Shown here piece by piece: positions 1 through 8,657 of a stretch of DNA of 64,000 nucleotides (position 1 is the first letter of the stretch; every line of letters starts with the position of its first letter). The translations under genes were made by a program, and so were the position numbers. Source of the DNA: an uncultured Burkholderiaceae bacterium (GTDB lineage Bacteria > Pseudomonadota > Gammaproteobacteria > Burkholderiales > Burkholderiaceae_B); NCBI GenBank assembly GCA_934525625.1, contig CAKSZL010000001.1:1-64000 (forward strand), written 5' to 3'. Under the pieces are notes generated by a model that had not been told where the DNA came from, did not search any database, and was given only the letters and a program-made list of their open reading frames with translations.

Positions 1-134
1 AGGAAACGACCGTTATTCATGATCAGAATGAGTTAAAAGCAGCATGACTCATGTTCCAACTACCTTGACAGACGCCGTCTGCCGCTTCCCCTCAGGAATC
101 CAGGCCCCAGCCCTGGTTCTCGCAGCCAGCCTTC

Positions 135-365
135 CTGCGCATTCATGATGTCATGCGACTGACCGCGCTCAGCCGTCCAACGATCTACCGTCGCATCGCC
201 GCCGGCCGATTCCCTGCTCCGATTCATTTGGGTGGACGCGCCTGCGCCTGGTCGCCTGACGATCTCAGGGACTGGATCGCGGACCCGGAACGCTACCTAG
301 CACCCTCTCCCGGCCAGCCTCGCCGGCGACGGCCTGGCCGGCCTCGCAAGACCAGTCCCTATTGA
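135..365 (+). CDS. AlpA-like phage/island transcriptional regulator (start uncertain)
   Basis: Short helix-turn-helix DNA-binding protein of the AlpA type, common as an excisionase or activator in P4-like islands. The visible core has the typical order SRPTIYRRIAAGRFP, then HLGGRACAWSPDDLRDWI, and a basic Arg/Pro/Lys-rich tail. The only in-frame ATG is at 153, but the same frame reads F-L-R-I-H-D-V just upstream, which is family-like N-terminal sequence. Translation may therefore begin at the CTG at 135 or ATT at 141. Alternatively a one-base frameshift separates the core from an ATG at 44 in another frame. It lies near the integrase at 376-1575, which faces the opposite way, so it belongs to the same inserted element. 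Family assignment is confident; start and intactness are not. Confidence 0.7.
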   Translation: MRIHDVMRLTALSRPTIYRRIAAGRFPAPIHLGGRACAWSPDDLRDWIADPERYLAPSPGQPRRRRPGRPRKTSPY

Positions 366-375
366 GCCTGGTGCG

Positions 376-1575
376 TCACGCCGCCAGTTCCTGAACAACC
401 GAGCGCCTGCGAGCGGCATCGAGATAGTCGGCCCACGCCTGCATCATCTTGGTACGGTCCTTGAGATAGAGCGCATGGTTGTACGCAGAACTGGTTTCGT
501 CCTGCTCCTGGTGCGCCAATTGCAGTTCGATGTGGTCATGGTTCCAGCCTTGCTCATGCAAGATGGTCGAGGCCACACCACGAAAGCCGTGTCCCGTCAT
601 GCGGCCGCGGTAGCCCATTCGGTACAGCGCGTACAGGATTGTATTGTTGCTCATGTGGCCCGGACGATCAGGAATATCCGAGGGGAACACATGGTCGCGG
701 CCGTAAGAGATGCGCTTCAGGCGATCGAGCACGGCCAGCGCCTGCTTGCTCAAGGGCACAATGTGAGGATTGCGCATCTTCATCCGCTCGGGCGGGATGT
801 TCCAGCGCGCCGCGTCCAGATCGAACTCCTCCCATCGAGCAGCGATCAACTCCGACGTTCGCACGAACGTCAACGCCATCAGTTGCAGTGCGTATCGCGT
901 GTGCTCGGCCCCCACATAGGCGTCGATGTCCCGCAACAGTTGGGGCAGTTCGGGCTCTCCGACCCGAGCATAATTGCGCTTCTTGCGGCGCGGCTTGAGC
1001 ATGTCCGCCGGCTTGACTTCGGCAACCGGATTGCGGGCCACCAGATCATTGCTGACGGCGTAACGCATGACTTGTCCGCAGGTCTGCAGGTTGCGCCGGG
1101 CGACATCCACCACACCGCGCGCTTCGATCTTCTGCACGGCATCCCTGAACGAAGCGGGCGTCAACTCACCGATGGGCAGATGGCCGATCTCGGGAAAGAT
1201 GTCCGCCTCCAGCCGTTTGAGCACGTACGCGGCATGCCGCTCGGTCTTGTTGACAGCCCAGTGCTTATGCCAACGATGCGCCACTGTCTCGAAGCTGAGC
1301 CCCTTGCTCTGCTTCTCCGCCCCGGGGTCGATACCTTCGGCCAACTGCCGCCTGGCCGCCAGATGACGTTCCCTGGCCAACGCCAGGCGGATGTCGGGGA
1401 ATGTCCCAAGCGCCAGCGTCTTCTGCTTGCCGGCGAACCGATAGGCATAGCGCCAGTACTTCCCGCCTTGAGGCATCACCATCAGGTACAGGCCGCCGCC
1501 GTCAGACAGCTTGACGGGCTTGCCGTCCGCCTTGGCGCTGCGGATAAGGGAATCAGTGAGCCGTTGTTGGTACAT
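376..1575 (-). CDS. P4-type tyrosine recombinase/integrase
   Basis: Site-specific recombinase that inserts and excises a genomic island at a tRNA gene. From the ATG at 1575 it is 399 residues. The N-terminal ~90 residues (RLTDSLIRSAKADGKPVKL, then GGLYLMV) are the DUF4102-type arm-binding domain of P4 integrases, followed by a core-binding domain. The C-terminal catalytic domain shows the Arg in VRTSEL, HGFRG and the tyrosine in AYNHALYL. The frame is open up to a possible start at 1659, but that extension would run into an inverted repeat, and the family start matches MYQQRL. The gene begins about 160 bp beyond the 3' end of tRNA-Ser, the usual arrangement for a tRNA-targeted island whose body lies to the left. 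Confidence 0.95.
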   Translation of the reverse strand: MYQQRLTDSLIRSAKADGKPVKLSDGGGLYLMVMPQGGKYWRYAYRFAGKQKTLALGTFPDIRLALARERHLAARRQLAEGIDPGAEKQSKGLSFETVAHRWHKHWAVNKTERHAAYVLKRLEADIFPEIGHLPIGELTPASFRDAVQKIEARGVVDVARRNLQTCGQVMRYAVSNDLVARNPVAEVKPADMLKPRRKKRNYARVGEPELPQLLRDIDAYVGAEHTRYALQLMALTFVRTSELIAARWEEFDLDAARWNIPPERMKMRNPHIVPLSKQALAVLDRLKRISYGRDHVFPSDIPDRPGHMSNNTILYALYRMGYRGRMTGHGFRGVASTILHEQGWNHDHIELQLAHQEQDETSSAYNHALYLKDRTKMMQAWADYLDAARRRSVVQELAA

Positions 1576-1650
1576 CGCCGCCTCCCGTGTTGGTACCAAC
1601 AACGATACCAACACTTGAGCGAGACAGCAAGAACGCTCCCAAAACCGCTT

Positions 1651-1702
1651 GGAAAACAAAAAAGCCCTGAAATCCGTGACTTAGAGGATTTTCAGGGCTT
1701 TC
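1651..1702 (-). terminator. Hairpin with T-run downstream of tRNA-Ser
   Basis: The arms at 1661-1675 and 1686-1701 are near-perfect inverted repeats. On the minus strand the stem is followed by a run of T with one G. It fits a rho-independent terminator for the tRNA transcript, lying between the tRNA and the integrase start. Confidence 0.6.
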
Positions 1703-1735
1703 TGAGACGGCCTGAAACGGCCTGATAAATGTAAC

Positions 1736-1826
1736 TGGCGGACAGAGGGGGATTCGAACCCCCGATACGCTATTCACGTATACACGCTTTCCAGGCGTGC
1801 GCCTTCAACCACTCGGCCACCTGTCC
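1736..1826 (-). tRNA. tRNA-Ser (anticodon GGA)
   Basis: The minus strand folds as a class II tRNA: acceptor GGACAG pairs with CTGTCC, followed by discriminator G and an encoded CCA. The anticodon loop CTGGAAA gives anticodon GGA. A long variable arm and a T-arm with GGTTCGAATCC are present. The 3' half is the likely attachment site of the adjacent integrated element, because the integrase starts about 160 bp downstream. Confidence 0.96.
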
Positions 1827-1927
1827 TATTTTTACCCATTTGCGTACGCGCTTGGCGATCGTAAAGGCCAGGCAACGCAACAAAGCTGGCTATTTTATCA
1901 GAAAAGCCAGTCTTCGCGTGGCTGGGC

Positions 1928-3409
1928 CTATTCCGCCCCCCGCCGCTGCAGGGTTTGCAGGGAAATCGGCTGCAAACGCACGTTGACCACCGCGCTGCGC
2001 CCCTTGCGTACCGTGGCCAGCGCCTGCTTGAGCGCTTTCTTCAACTGGCTCGGCTCTTCGACGTCGAACGCTGCCGCGCCGCCGGCCATTTCGGCGACGT
2101 GCGCCAGCTTGGCGCCCTGCCCTATGGTGATCCAGTATGCGTCGCGCTGGCCGGCTAGGCCGCCTTGATCGTGCACCAGGTCGTTGGACACCTTGGGCGA
2201 ATGCCATCCGCCGTTGTTGTAGATGATCGTGAGCATGGGAGTCTGGTACTGGCCCGCAACCCAGTAGGCGCTGCTGGGCACACCGAACAGATAGCAGCCA
2301 TCGCCGACCAGGGCGATTACCGTTTTTTCCGGGCAGGCCAGCTTGGCGCCGATGGCGGCGTTGATGGCCCAGCCCAGGCCGCTGGCGCCGCTGGTGAAAT
2401 AGCTGCCGGGCTTTTCCATTTGCAGGATGGAAGGTATCAGTACCGTGGCCGAGGGCGACTCGACCAGCACGATGGTGTCATCGTCCACCAAAGCCTTGAC
2501 GGCCTGGGTCAACGCTTCGGGAGTCACGCCTTGGCTTGTGCGCTTGCGGGCGGCACGCTCGCCGATTGCCGCCTTGGCCTGCGCCAACCACTGCCGCCGG
2601 CGCTTCAGCAATGCCGGGTCGGCCCGCCCGGCTTCACGCCCCAAGGCCAGCAATTGGCCCAGCGCTTCGCAGGAATCCGCCCGATAGCTTTCTGCCAATG
2701 GGTAGCACCACAGGCCTATGCCGTCTTTTTGCGGATCACAGTCGATGCCGATGACGGTGGCATCCGGTTGCGGCTCCACCACCTGGGGCAGCCAGGGCAC
2801 GTCTGTGTCCACCATCAGGATCAAGTCCGCCTCGTCGACGAAGCGGTCGCGCTGGTGGCCGATGTGGTTCGGGTGGGTGCCCGGGAAATTCATGTATTGG
2901 GGCGCCACTTCCTGGACGGCGATGCCGAACTCGTCCGACAGCGCAAGCAGGCGAGCCACCGCTTCTGGGTTGCGCCCCAGATAGCTGGTGATCAGCATGG
3001 GGCGCTCGGCCTTGGCCAGCATGTTCCAGATCTTGGCGGCTTCTTCCTGCGTCAGGCCGCCCAGCCGGGCCGGCGGCATGGGCGCGTGCTCAGTCGGCTC
3101 GACGCTTTCTTCCCAGAGCTCTCTTGCGCCGGTTATGTACACCGGCCCCTGCGGTTCGGCGCAGGCCATTTGATGGCCGCGCACCATGACGTGACGCACC
3201 GACTCGGGCACGCGCAGTTCGTACGTCCATTTCATGTACTGCCGGACGATCTCGGGTATCTCCCGCGTGTCGTCCCATTGCGAGAACGCCTGGATGAAGG
3301 CGGGGTGATCGCTGCCCAGGTTGGTGAAGACGAAATCCGCCCCCAACTGCTTGGCACAACGCAGCAGATTCACCGCCGTCGAGCTTGGTTCACTATTCAA
3401 CTTCAACAT
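1928..3409 (-). CDS. ThDP-dependent decarboxylase/acetolactate synthase-like protein with apparent internal deletion
   Basis: Member of the thiamine-diphosphate enzyme family (acetolactate synthase, benzoylformate decarboxylase and relatives). The C-terminal pyrophosphate-binding domain looks intact: GDG in VIALVGDGCYLF is followed about 27 residues later by NN. The N-terminal PYR domain is abnormal. After ~44 residues (DFVFTNLGSDHPAFIQAFSQ) it jumps to WDDTREIPEIVRQYMKWTY, which in full-length relatives lies roughly 90-100 residues further on. The missing stretch should hold the catalytic Glu that activates ThDP, so the 493-residue product is probably inactive although the frame is open. I use the ATG at 3409; a GTG at 3442 is also possible, and neither has a clear ribosome site. 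The neighbouring benzaldehyde-type dehydrogenase and TRAP genes suggest an aromatic 2-keto-acid route (inference). Confidence 0.8.
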   Translation of the reverse strand: MLKLNSEPSSTAVNLLRCAKQLGADFVFTNLGSDHPAFIQAFSQWDDTREIPEIVRQYMKWTYELRVPESVRHVMVRGHQMACAEPQGPVYITGARELWEESVEPTEHAPMPPARLGGLTQEEAAKIWNMLAKAERPMLITSYLGRNPEAVARLLALSDEFGIAVQEVAPQYMNFPGTHPNHIGHQRDRFVDEADLILMVDTDVPWLPQVVEPQPDATVIGIDCDPQKDGIGLWCYPLAESYRADSCEALGQLLALGREAGRADPALLKRRRQWLAQAKAAIGERAARKRTSQGVTPEALTQAVKALVDDDTIVLVESPSATVLIPSILQMEKPGSYFTSGASGLGWAINAAIGAKLACPEKTVIALVGDGCYLFGVPSSAYWVAGQYQTPMLTIIYNNGGWHSPKVSNDLVHDQGGLAGQRDAYWITIGQGAKLAHVAEMAGGAAAFDVEEPSQLKKALKQALATVRKGRSAVVNVRLQPISLQTLQRRGAE

Positions 3410-3557
3410 ACGCGCGCTCAAAAAAAGCAAAGAAAGCCCCACGCCGCACCAGGCGGTAAAAGAATCTCCCGCACACCGTGTGCACGGCGTGCTGGCGCAG
3501 GTTTTCGTTAATAGCCCGAGACGAGCCGCAAAGCGACGCCCCGGAACGTTGGATAAG

Positions 3558-5027
3558 CTAGAACGGGTAGCGCGGCGCTTCGTCCTGTATGGTGACCCAC
3601 TGCCACTGCGAGAACTCGTCCCAGTTGGCGGGCCCGCCTATGCTGGTGCCGTTGCCCGAGGCCCCGCGCCCGCCAAAGGGGTTGACCACTTCGTCGCCCA
3701 CGGTCTGGTCGTTGATGTGCAGCAGGCCGCAGTTGAGCTTGTTGCCCAGCTTGATGGCGCGGCCGACAGACGCGGAAATGATGGCGGCGGAAAGCCCGTA
3801 CTCGGTCTGATTCGCCAATCGCACGGCCTCGTCGTCCGACTCGAATACGGTAATGGCCGCTACGGGCGCAAAGATTTCTTCGTCGAAGGCCCGCATGCCA
3901 GGCTGCACCCCGGACAGCACGGTGGGCGCGTAGAACAAGCCTTCATAAGTACCGCCTGCCACCAATTGTGCACCACCCGCCACGCTGTCCCGCACGATGC
4001 CGTGCGTGCGCTGCAACTGCGCTTCGCTGATCAGCGGCCCCAGCGCAATGCCGTCCTGGGTGGGGTCGCCCACTGGCAGCCGGGCGGCCTTTTCGGCCAG
4101 CTTTTGCGTGAAAGCCTGCGCCACGTCGCGGTGCACCAGCAAGCGTCCCGACGCCATGCAGATCTGTCCCTGGTGCAGCCAGGCGCCAAACGCCGCGTTG
4201 GAAGCCGCCAAGTCCAGGTCGGCGTCGTCCAGCACGATCAGCGAATTCTTGCCGCCCAGTTCCAGCGATACTTTCTTGTAGTGGCGGCTTGCCAGCTCTC
4301 CGACCTTGCGGCCCGTCGCCGACGAACCGGTGAACTGGATCATGGCCACGTCCGGGTCCGTGCACATGGCTTCGCCGACGTCGCCGCCGCCCGGCAACAC
4401 GTGCAGCACGCCCGCCGGCATGCCAGCCTGCTCGAACAGGCTGGCGATCAGGAAGCCGCCCGATACTGGGGTACGCGGATCGGGCTTGAGGATGACCGCA
4501 TTGCCGATGGCCAAGGCGGGCGCCACCGCGCGCATGGACAAATAAAGCGGGAAGTTGAATGGGGAAATGACGCCGACCACGCCCAAGGGGCGGCGGCGCG
4601 CCAGGCTGATGCGCTCGCCTTGGCTGGGCAGCACCAGGCCTTGAGGCTGCGACGGCATGGCCGCGGCTTCGTTCAGGCAGGTGACGACCACCGCCAACTC
4701 GAACTGGGCTTTGGGCAAGGTGGAACCGGTTTCCCTGACGATCCAGTCGGCCATCTGATTGAAATTGCCTTCGACGAATCTAGCCGCCTCGCGCATGATG
4801 CGCGCGCGCTCGGCGTAAGGCGTCTCGGCCCAAGCCTGTTGAGCCTGGCGCGCCTGGGCCGCAGCCTGCCGCAGCTCCGCCGCCGAGGCCATGCCCACGC
4901 GCGTCAGCACCTTGCCCGTGGCGGGCTCGACGATGTCCTGATGAGCGCTGGCCCGCACCCAGCCTTGCGAGAACACCTTGTCCTTCCACAAGCCGCCGGA
5001 CCAATCCATTTCCGTAGTATTCGACAT
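3558..5027 (-). CDS. Aldehyde dehydrogenase, benzaldehyde dehydrogenase-like
   Basis: NAD(P)-dependent aldehyde dehydrogenase oxidising an aldehyde to the acid. The 489-residue frame is complete. It shows VISPFNFPLYLSMR, the cofactor-loop GSSATGRKVGE, the general-base Glu in SLELGGKN and the nucleophilic Cys in GQICMASGR. These fit the XylC/benzaldehyde-dehydrogenase branch, a likely but not certain substrate class. An AGGAGG ribosome site lies just upstream of the ATG at 5027. The gene sits between the TRAP genes and the damaged ThDP gene on the same strand. A ThDP decarboxylase followed by this enzyme would resemble a benzoylformate-to-benzoate route. It appears to be the only fully intact enzyme gene of the cluster. 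Confidence 0.9.
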   Translation of the reverse strand: MSNTTEMDWSGGLWKDKVFSQGWVRASAHQDIVEPATGKVLTRVGMASAAELRQAAAQARQAQQAWAETPYAERARIMREAARFVEGNFNQMADWIVRETGSTLPKAQFELAVVVTCLNEAAAMPSQPQGLVLPSQGERISLARRRPLGVVGVISPFNFPLYLSMRAVAPALAIGNAVILKPDPRTPVSGGFLIASLFEQAGMPAGVLHVLPGGGDVGEAMCTDPDVAMIQFTGSSATGRKVGELASRHYKKVSLELGGKNSLIVLDDADLDLAASNAAFGAWLHQGQICMASGRLLVHRDVAQAFTQKLAEKAARLPVGDPTQDGIALGPLISEAQLQRTHGIVRDSVAGGAQLVAGGTYEGLFYAPTVLSGVQPGMRAFDEEIFAPVAAITVFESDDEAVRLANQTEYGLSAAIISASVGRAIKLGNKLNCGLLHINDQTVGDEVVNPFGGRGASGNGTSIGGPANWDEFSQWQWVTIQDEAPRYPF

Positions 5028-5068
5028 GTCTTCCTCCTGAAGTATTGATATCTATGAGCTTTCGCCGC

Positions 5069-6388
5069 TTACATATAGGACGGCAGCCACAAGGTAATGG
5101 CCGGAAACAGCACCAGCAGCGCCAGCACGCCGACCTCGAGCAATATGTAGGGTACGGCCGCGGCGCATACCTGCATCAGGCGGATGCTGGGCGGCGCCAC
5201 GCCCTTCATCACGAAAAGCAGCAGGCCGCAGGGAGGCGTGATCAGGCTGATTTCCATCGTCAGCAGGAACAGCACGCCCAGCCAGACCAGATTGATGTCC
5301 ATGGCATGCGCCAGGGGCATGAAGAAAGGTAGCGTCACCATGATCATGCTGACCTGATCCATGAAGGCACCCAACAGCAGCAGGATGAGCATCATGCAGA
5401 TCACCAGCACCAGCGTGGACCACTCCACGCCGTTCATCAAGGCCAGGAATCCGCGCGTGGCGCCGGAGAACACCAGAATCTGCGAGAAGGTCGTGGACGC
5501 TGCGATGATGAACAACACCATGACCGAGATCTTGGCCGTCTCCATCAGCGACTTGACCAGCGCCCGCATGGTCATCATGCGATAGCCCATGGCCGCGACG
5601 ACGGACGCCGCCACGCCCAGCGCCGCCGATTCGGTTGGAGTGGCGATACCGGCGATCATGCTGCCGATGACCACGACGAATATCAGCAGCAAGGGCAGCA
5701 CGTCCTTCATGAACGGGCCTCAGCGCTCCCAGCCGCTGTACGAATGCGCCTCGCCCTCTTCGCCCATGGGCGCCAGGCTGGGGTTCAGCTTGCAGCGCAC
5801 GATGACGTAGCCCAGGAACAGCACGCTCATGATGAGCGCGGGCACGATGCCGCCTATCAGCAGCTTGGCGATGGAAATGCCGGAAAGACTGCCCAGCAAG
5901 ACCGCCAGGGCCGAAGGCGGAATCAGCATGGCGATGCCGCCCACCGCCATGATCGGGCCCATGGCCATCTTGACGTCATAGCCGCGCGCCAGCTTCTGCG
6001 GCAACAGCACGCTGCCCAGCAAAGCCGTGTTGGCCATGGTGGAGCCGGAAAGCGTGGAGAACACCGTGCCGCCCACCAGCGACACCACCGACAGGCGGCC
6101 GGGCACTTTGCGTATCAGGCGCTCTACCGCGCTGATGGCGCGAAACGCCACCCCGCTGTGGAACAAAACCTCGCCCATCAGGATGAACAGCGGTATCGGC
6201 GACAACGAGAAGTTGGCGACCGCGGCCACGGAGTTCAGCGCCAGTTGGCTGAGCCCTATGCCGCCTCCCAGGAACAACAGCGCGCCGACGACGTTGACGC
6301 CGAAGAAGGCCAGCGATACCGGCAGGCCGACGAGCATCAGGCCCATCAGCACGCCCAGCAGCAGCAAGATCGTGATTGCCCAATCCAT
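5069..6388 (-). pseudogene. dctM: TRAP transporter large permease DctM, interrupted by in-frame TGA
   Basis: Membrane subunit of a tripartite periplasmic (TRAP) carboxylate importer. The upstream part (6388 down to 5720) starts MDWAITILLLLGV and ends GWER-stop. The downstream part (to 5069) resumes in the same reading frame with GPFMKDVLPLLLIF. The intact paralogue at 49806-51122 reads GWERWRPFVVDVLPLFGIF here, so the TGA at 5720-5722 replaces a Trp codon. No length change is needed; this is a nonsense mutation rather than a frameshift. An ATG at 5710 could restart the second half, giving a split protein, but a functional DctM is unlikely. The start overlaps the dctQ stop (ATGA). Confidence 0.88.
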
Positions 6389-6867
6389 CAATTCGCCTCG
6401 CTCAGATCGGTTCCCGTCACCAAGCGGCGCAGAAAGCCCACGCACAGCAACAGAAAGCACAGCAGAACCGGCACCAGCGTCCACCACTCGGGAAACACCA
6501 GCTCCTTGACCACCATCGCGCCGCGCGCCTGCAAGTTCAGCATGCCCACCCAGGTGTAGTAGGCAATCACCGCGCAGACCAACGCGCCCAGGACGTTCAC
6601 CACGCGCGCCAGCCACTGCGCCGATACGCCCTTGAACGCATTGCGCAGGATGTCGACCGTAACGTGGCCGTTCTTTTCGAGCAGCCAGGGCGCGCCGATG
6701 AAGGTAGCCCCAACCAGGGCGTACTCGGAAAACTCCACCGACCACGCCAAGGTCCAGGCGCCTGTGTTGCGCCCGATGATTTCACCGAGCACGACCACCA
6801 CGATGGCTGCCAGCAGCACTGCCGCCAGCGCGCCGCAGGCGCTCATCAAGCAACGATAGATAGCCAT
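6388..6867 (-). CDS. dctQ: TRAP transporter small permease DctQ
   Basis: Four-helix membrane subunit of the TRAP importer, pairing with DctM. From the ATG at 6867 it is 159 residues with hydrophobic segments near residues 5-30, 45-60, 85-105 and 125-145, plus the DctQ pattern SVEFSEYALVGATFIGAPW and FPEWW. A GAGG motif precedes the ATG; a TTG at 6882 is a weaker alternative. It overlaps dctM by four bases. The gene itself looks intact, but its partners on both sides are damaged. Confidence 0.92.
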   Translation of the reverse strand: MAIYRCLMSACGALAAVLLAAIVVVVLGEIIGRNTGAWTLAWSVEFSEYALVGATFIGAPWLLEKNGHVTVDILRNAFKGVSAQWLARVVNVLGALVCAVIAYYTWVGMLNLQARGAMVVKELVFPEWWTLVPVLLCFLLLCVGFLRRLVTGTDLSEAN

Positions 6868-6878
6868 GGCGACCTCGC

Positions 6879-7730
6879 TCAACGCGCTGCTTCGAATTTT
6901 TCACGCAAACGCCGGACATGCTTGGGGGCCTGTTTGGCGATGGCTTCCCAACTGGCTTCGCGCGACGCTTTTTCATAGGCGGCCCGGGCTTCGCCGGTCA
7001 GCTCTATGACTTCGATACCGGCGTCGGCCTGACGCTTGAGCTCTTGTTCCATATAGGTTTGCTGTTCGGCATTCAGGCCCTCGAACCATTTGGCCTGCTC
7101 GATCAGAAACTGCCGTTGCTCGTCGCTCAGGGACCGCCACTTATTTAAATTGAACAGCAGCCCCAGGTCGGCCGAATAGAAAGCGGGCTCAACGCGGTAG
7201 CGGGTGTGCTCGTCCCAGCCCAGGTCGAACAGGCCGGTGCTCATCCAGCCGAAGCCGTCCACCACGCCGCGCTCCAGCGCGGTATAGACTTCGCCCGGCG
7301 CCATGTCCACGTTGACCGCCCCCAGCGCCGCAAAGAAAGACCGGTAGTTGGGCGTGGCGCGCAGGCGCACGCCCTTGAAGCTGCCATCGCGCAGCGGCTT
7401 CTTCAGATAGATGTTGAAAGGCACGGTTTCCCAGGTGCGTCCCAGCAGGTACACGCCCTTCTCCGCCCAGATCTCGTTGATCAGATCCAGCGAGCCGTCC
7501 TCGCGCAACTGCTGCGAGGTGCCGCGCGTCATTTTCAAGGCTTCGGCTTCGGGCACCACCGTGGTGTAGAACACGCCCGGCACGGCGGCCATGTCGACGA
7601 CGCCACTTTGCACCGCGTTGCCTTGCTGGAAGGCGGGAACGGCATCCGGCCCGCCCACCAGGTCTATCTGCACCAGGCCCTTGCCTTGTTCGTTGACGCG
7701 CTTGACGAAGCGCTCGAACGGTTCGGACAC
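6879..7730 (-). pseudogene. dctP: TRAP substrate-binding protein DctP, 5'-truncated
   Basis: Periplasmic ligand-binding component of the TRAP importer. The body is well conserved (LVQIDLVGGPDAVPAFQQGN, APGEVYTALERGVVDGFGW), but the first residues are missing. The paralogue at 28496-29473 has a signal peptide and about 20 more mature residues before the matching FERF motif. In this gene the frame runs back as YAKGSSSVSEPFERF into the last codons of lysR, with no signal peptide and no ribosome site; the first possible start is a GTG at 7730. The product, if made, would stay in the cytoplasm and could not feed the permease. The likely cause is a deletion removing the lysR-dctP intergenic region and the dctP 5' end. 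Confidence 0.85.
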
Positions 7731-7743
7731 CGACGAGCTGCCC

Positions 7744-8649
7744 TTAGCGTACGGATTGCAGGTTTTTCAGGATGCCGAGAAACGCCATGGCCGGCGGCGG
7801 CAACAGGCCGCGCCGCCGGCGCAGCAAGAAGAAGTTGCGCTGCCACTGCGCATATTCGAACGGAAACGGCCGCACCAGCCCGGCGGCCACTTCGGTCGCA
7901 ACCAAAGCCTTGGGTATGCAGGCCACGAAATCCGAACACAGCAAGATAGAGCGCAAGGCGGTAATGGAGCGGGTCTCTACGACGACCTCGGGCATGGCCA
8001 GGCCATGCTTGGCAAACACCTCCCAGGTGCGCGCCGTTACCGAGCTGCTGGGTGGAGGGGCGATCCACGGATAGCGCAGCAAATCGGCCAGTTCCACCGA
8101 GGCCTGTGCGTGCAAGGGATGCTCGCTGCGCGCCACCACCTGGAAACTGTCGCCCAGCGCATATTCCCGAATCAGCGCAATGCGCTCGTCTTCGACCGGC
8201 GTCACCACGAGGGCCAGGTCGATGTCACCCGCCACCAGCGCATCGACCAGGACGTCTTCGATGGCTTCCAGTATCTTGACCGATAGATGGGGGTGGTGCC
8301 GGTACAGGTCGCGCACGGCCTCGGGCAGAACGGTGCTGACCGCGCTGCCGATTGCGCCTATCCTCAGTACGCCTTTCTTCAAGCCGCGCAAGGCGTCGAT
8401 GGCGTCCACGGCATGCGTCGCTTCGGCGCTCAACAGTTCCGCATAAGGCTTGAAGACCCGCCCGTATGCCGTCAGCGCCATGCCCGTGGGCAGCCTCTCG
8501 AACAAAGCCACGCCCAGGTCTTCTTCCAGGCGCTTGATGCTTCTGCTGACGGCGGGCTGGGTCAGGCCAAGTTCGAGCGCGGCGCGGCCGATGCTGCCGC
8601 AGCGCTCGATGGCCAGAAACGTCTGAAGCTCGCGCGGATGGAAGGTCAT
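7744..8649 (-). CDS. LysR-family transcriptional regulator
   Basis: LysR-type activator or repressor, 301 residues. The N-terminal winged HTH is clear (ELQTFLAIERCGSIGRAAL, TQPAVSRSIKRLEEDLG), followed by the co-inducer-binding domain from about residue 90. Its position and strand next to the TRAP/ALDH/ThDP genes suggest it regulated them. The last residues (LKNLQSVR) come from sequence that in another frame belongs to dctP, so the natural C-terminus was probably replaced at the deletion junction. Only a few terminal residues seem affected and the protein may still fold. Its normal divergent or upstream operator is no longer recognisable. Confidence 0.9.
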   Translation of the reverse strand: MTFHPRELQTFLAIERCGSIGRAALELGLTQPAVSRSIKRLEEDLGVALFERLPTGMALTAYGRVFKPYAELLSAEATHAVDAIDALRGLKKGVLRIGAIGSAVSTVLPEAVRDLYRHHPHLSVKILEAIEDVLVDALVAGDIDLALVVTPVEDERIALIREYALGDSFQVVARSEHPLHAQASVELADLLRYPWIAPPPSSSVTARTWEVFAKHGLAMPEVVVETRSITALRSILLCSDFVACIPKALVATEVAAGLVRPFPFEYAQWQRNFFLLRRRRGLLPPPAMAFLGILKNLQSVR

Positions 8650-8657
8650 TAAGAGAC

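Noticed and set aside
475-1725. 416-residue open frame antisense to the integrase
   Set aside because: It mirrors the integrase codons on the other strand, has no recognisable domain and runs into the tRNA-proximal hairpin.
3321-5048. 575-residue open frame on the plus strand
   Set aside because: It is antisense to the aldehyde dehydrogenase, His/Gln/Arg-rich as expected from a high-GC shadow frame, and lacks a ribosome site.
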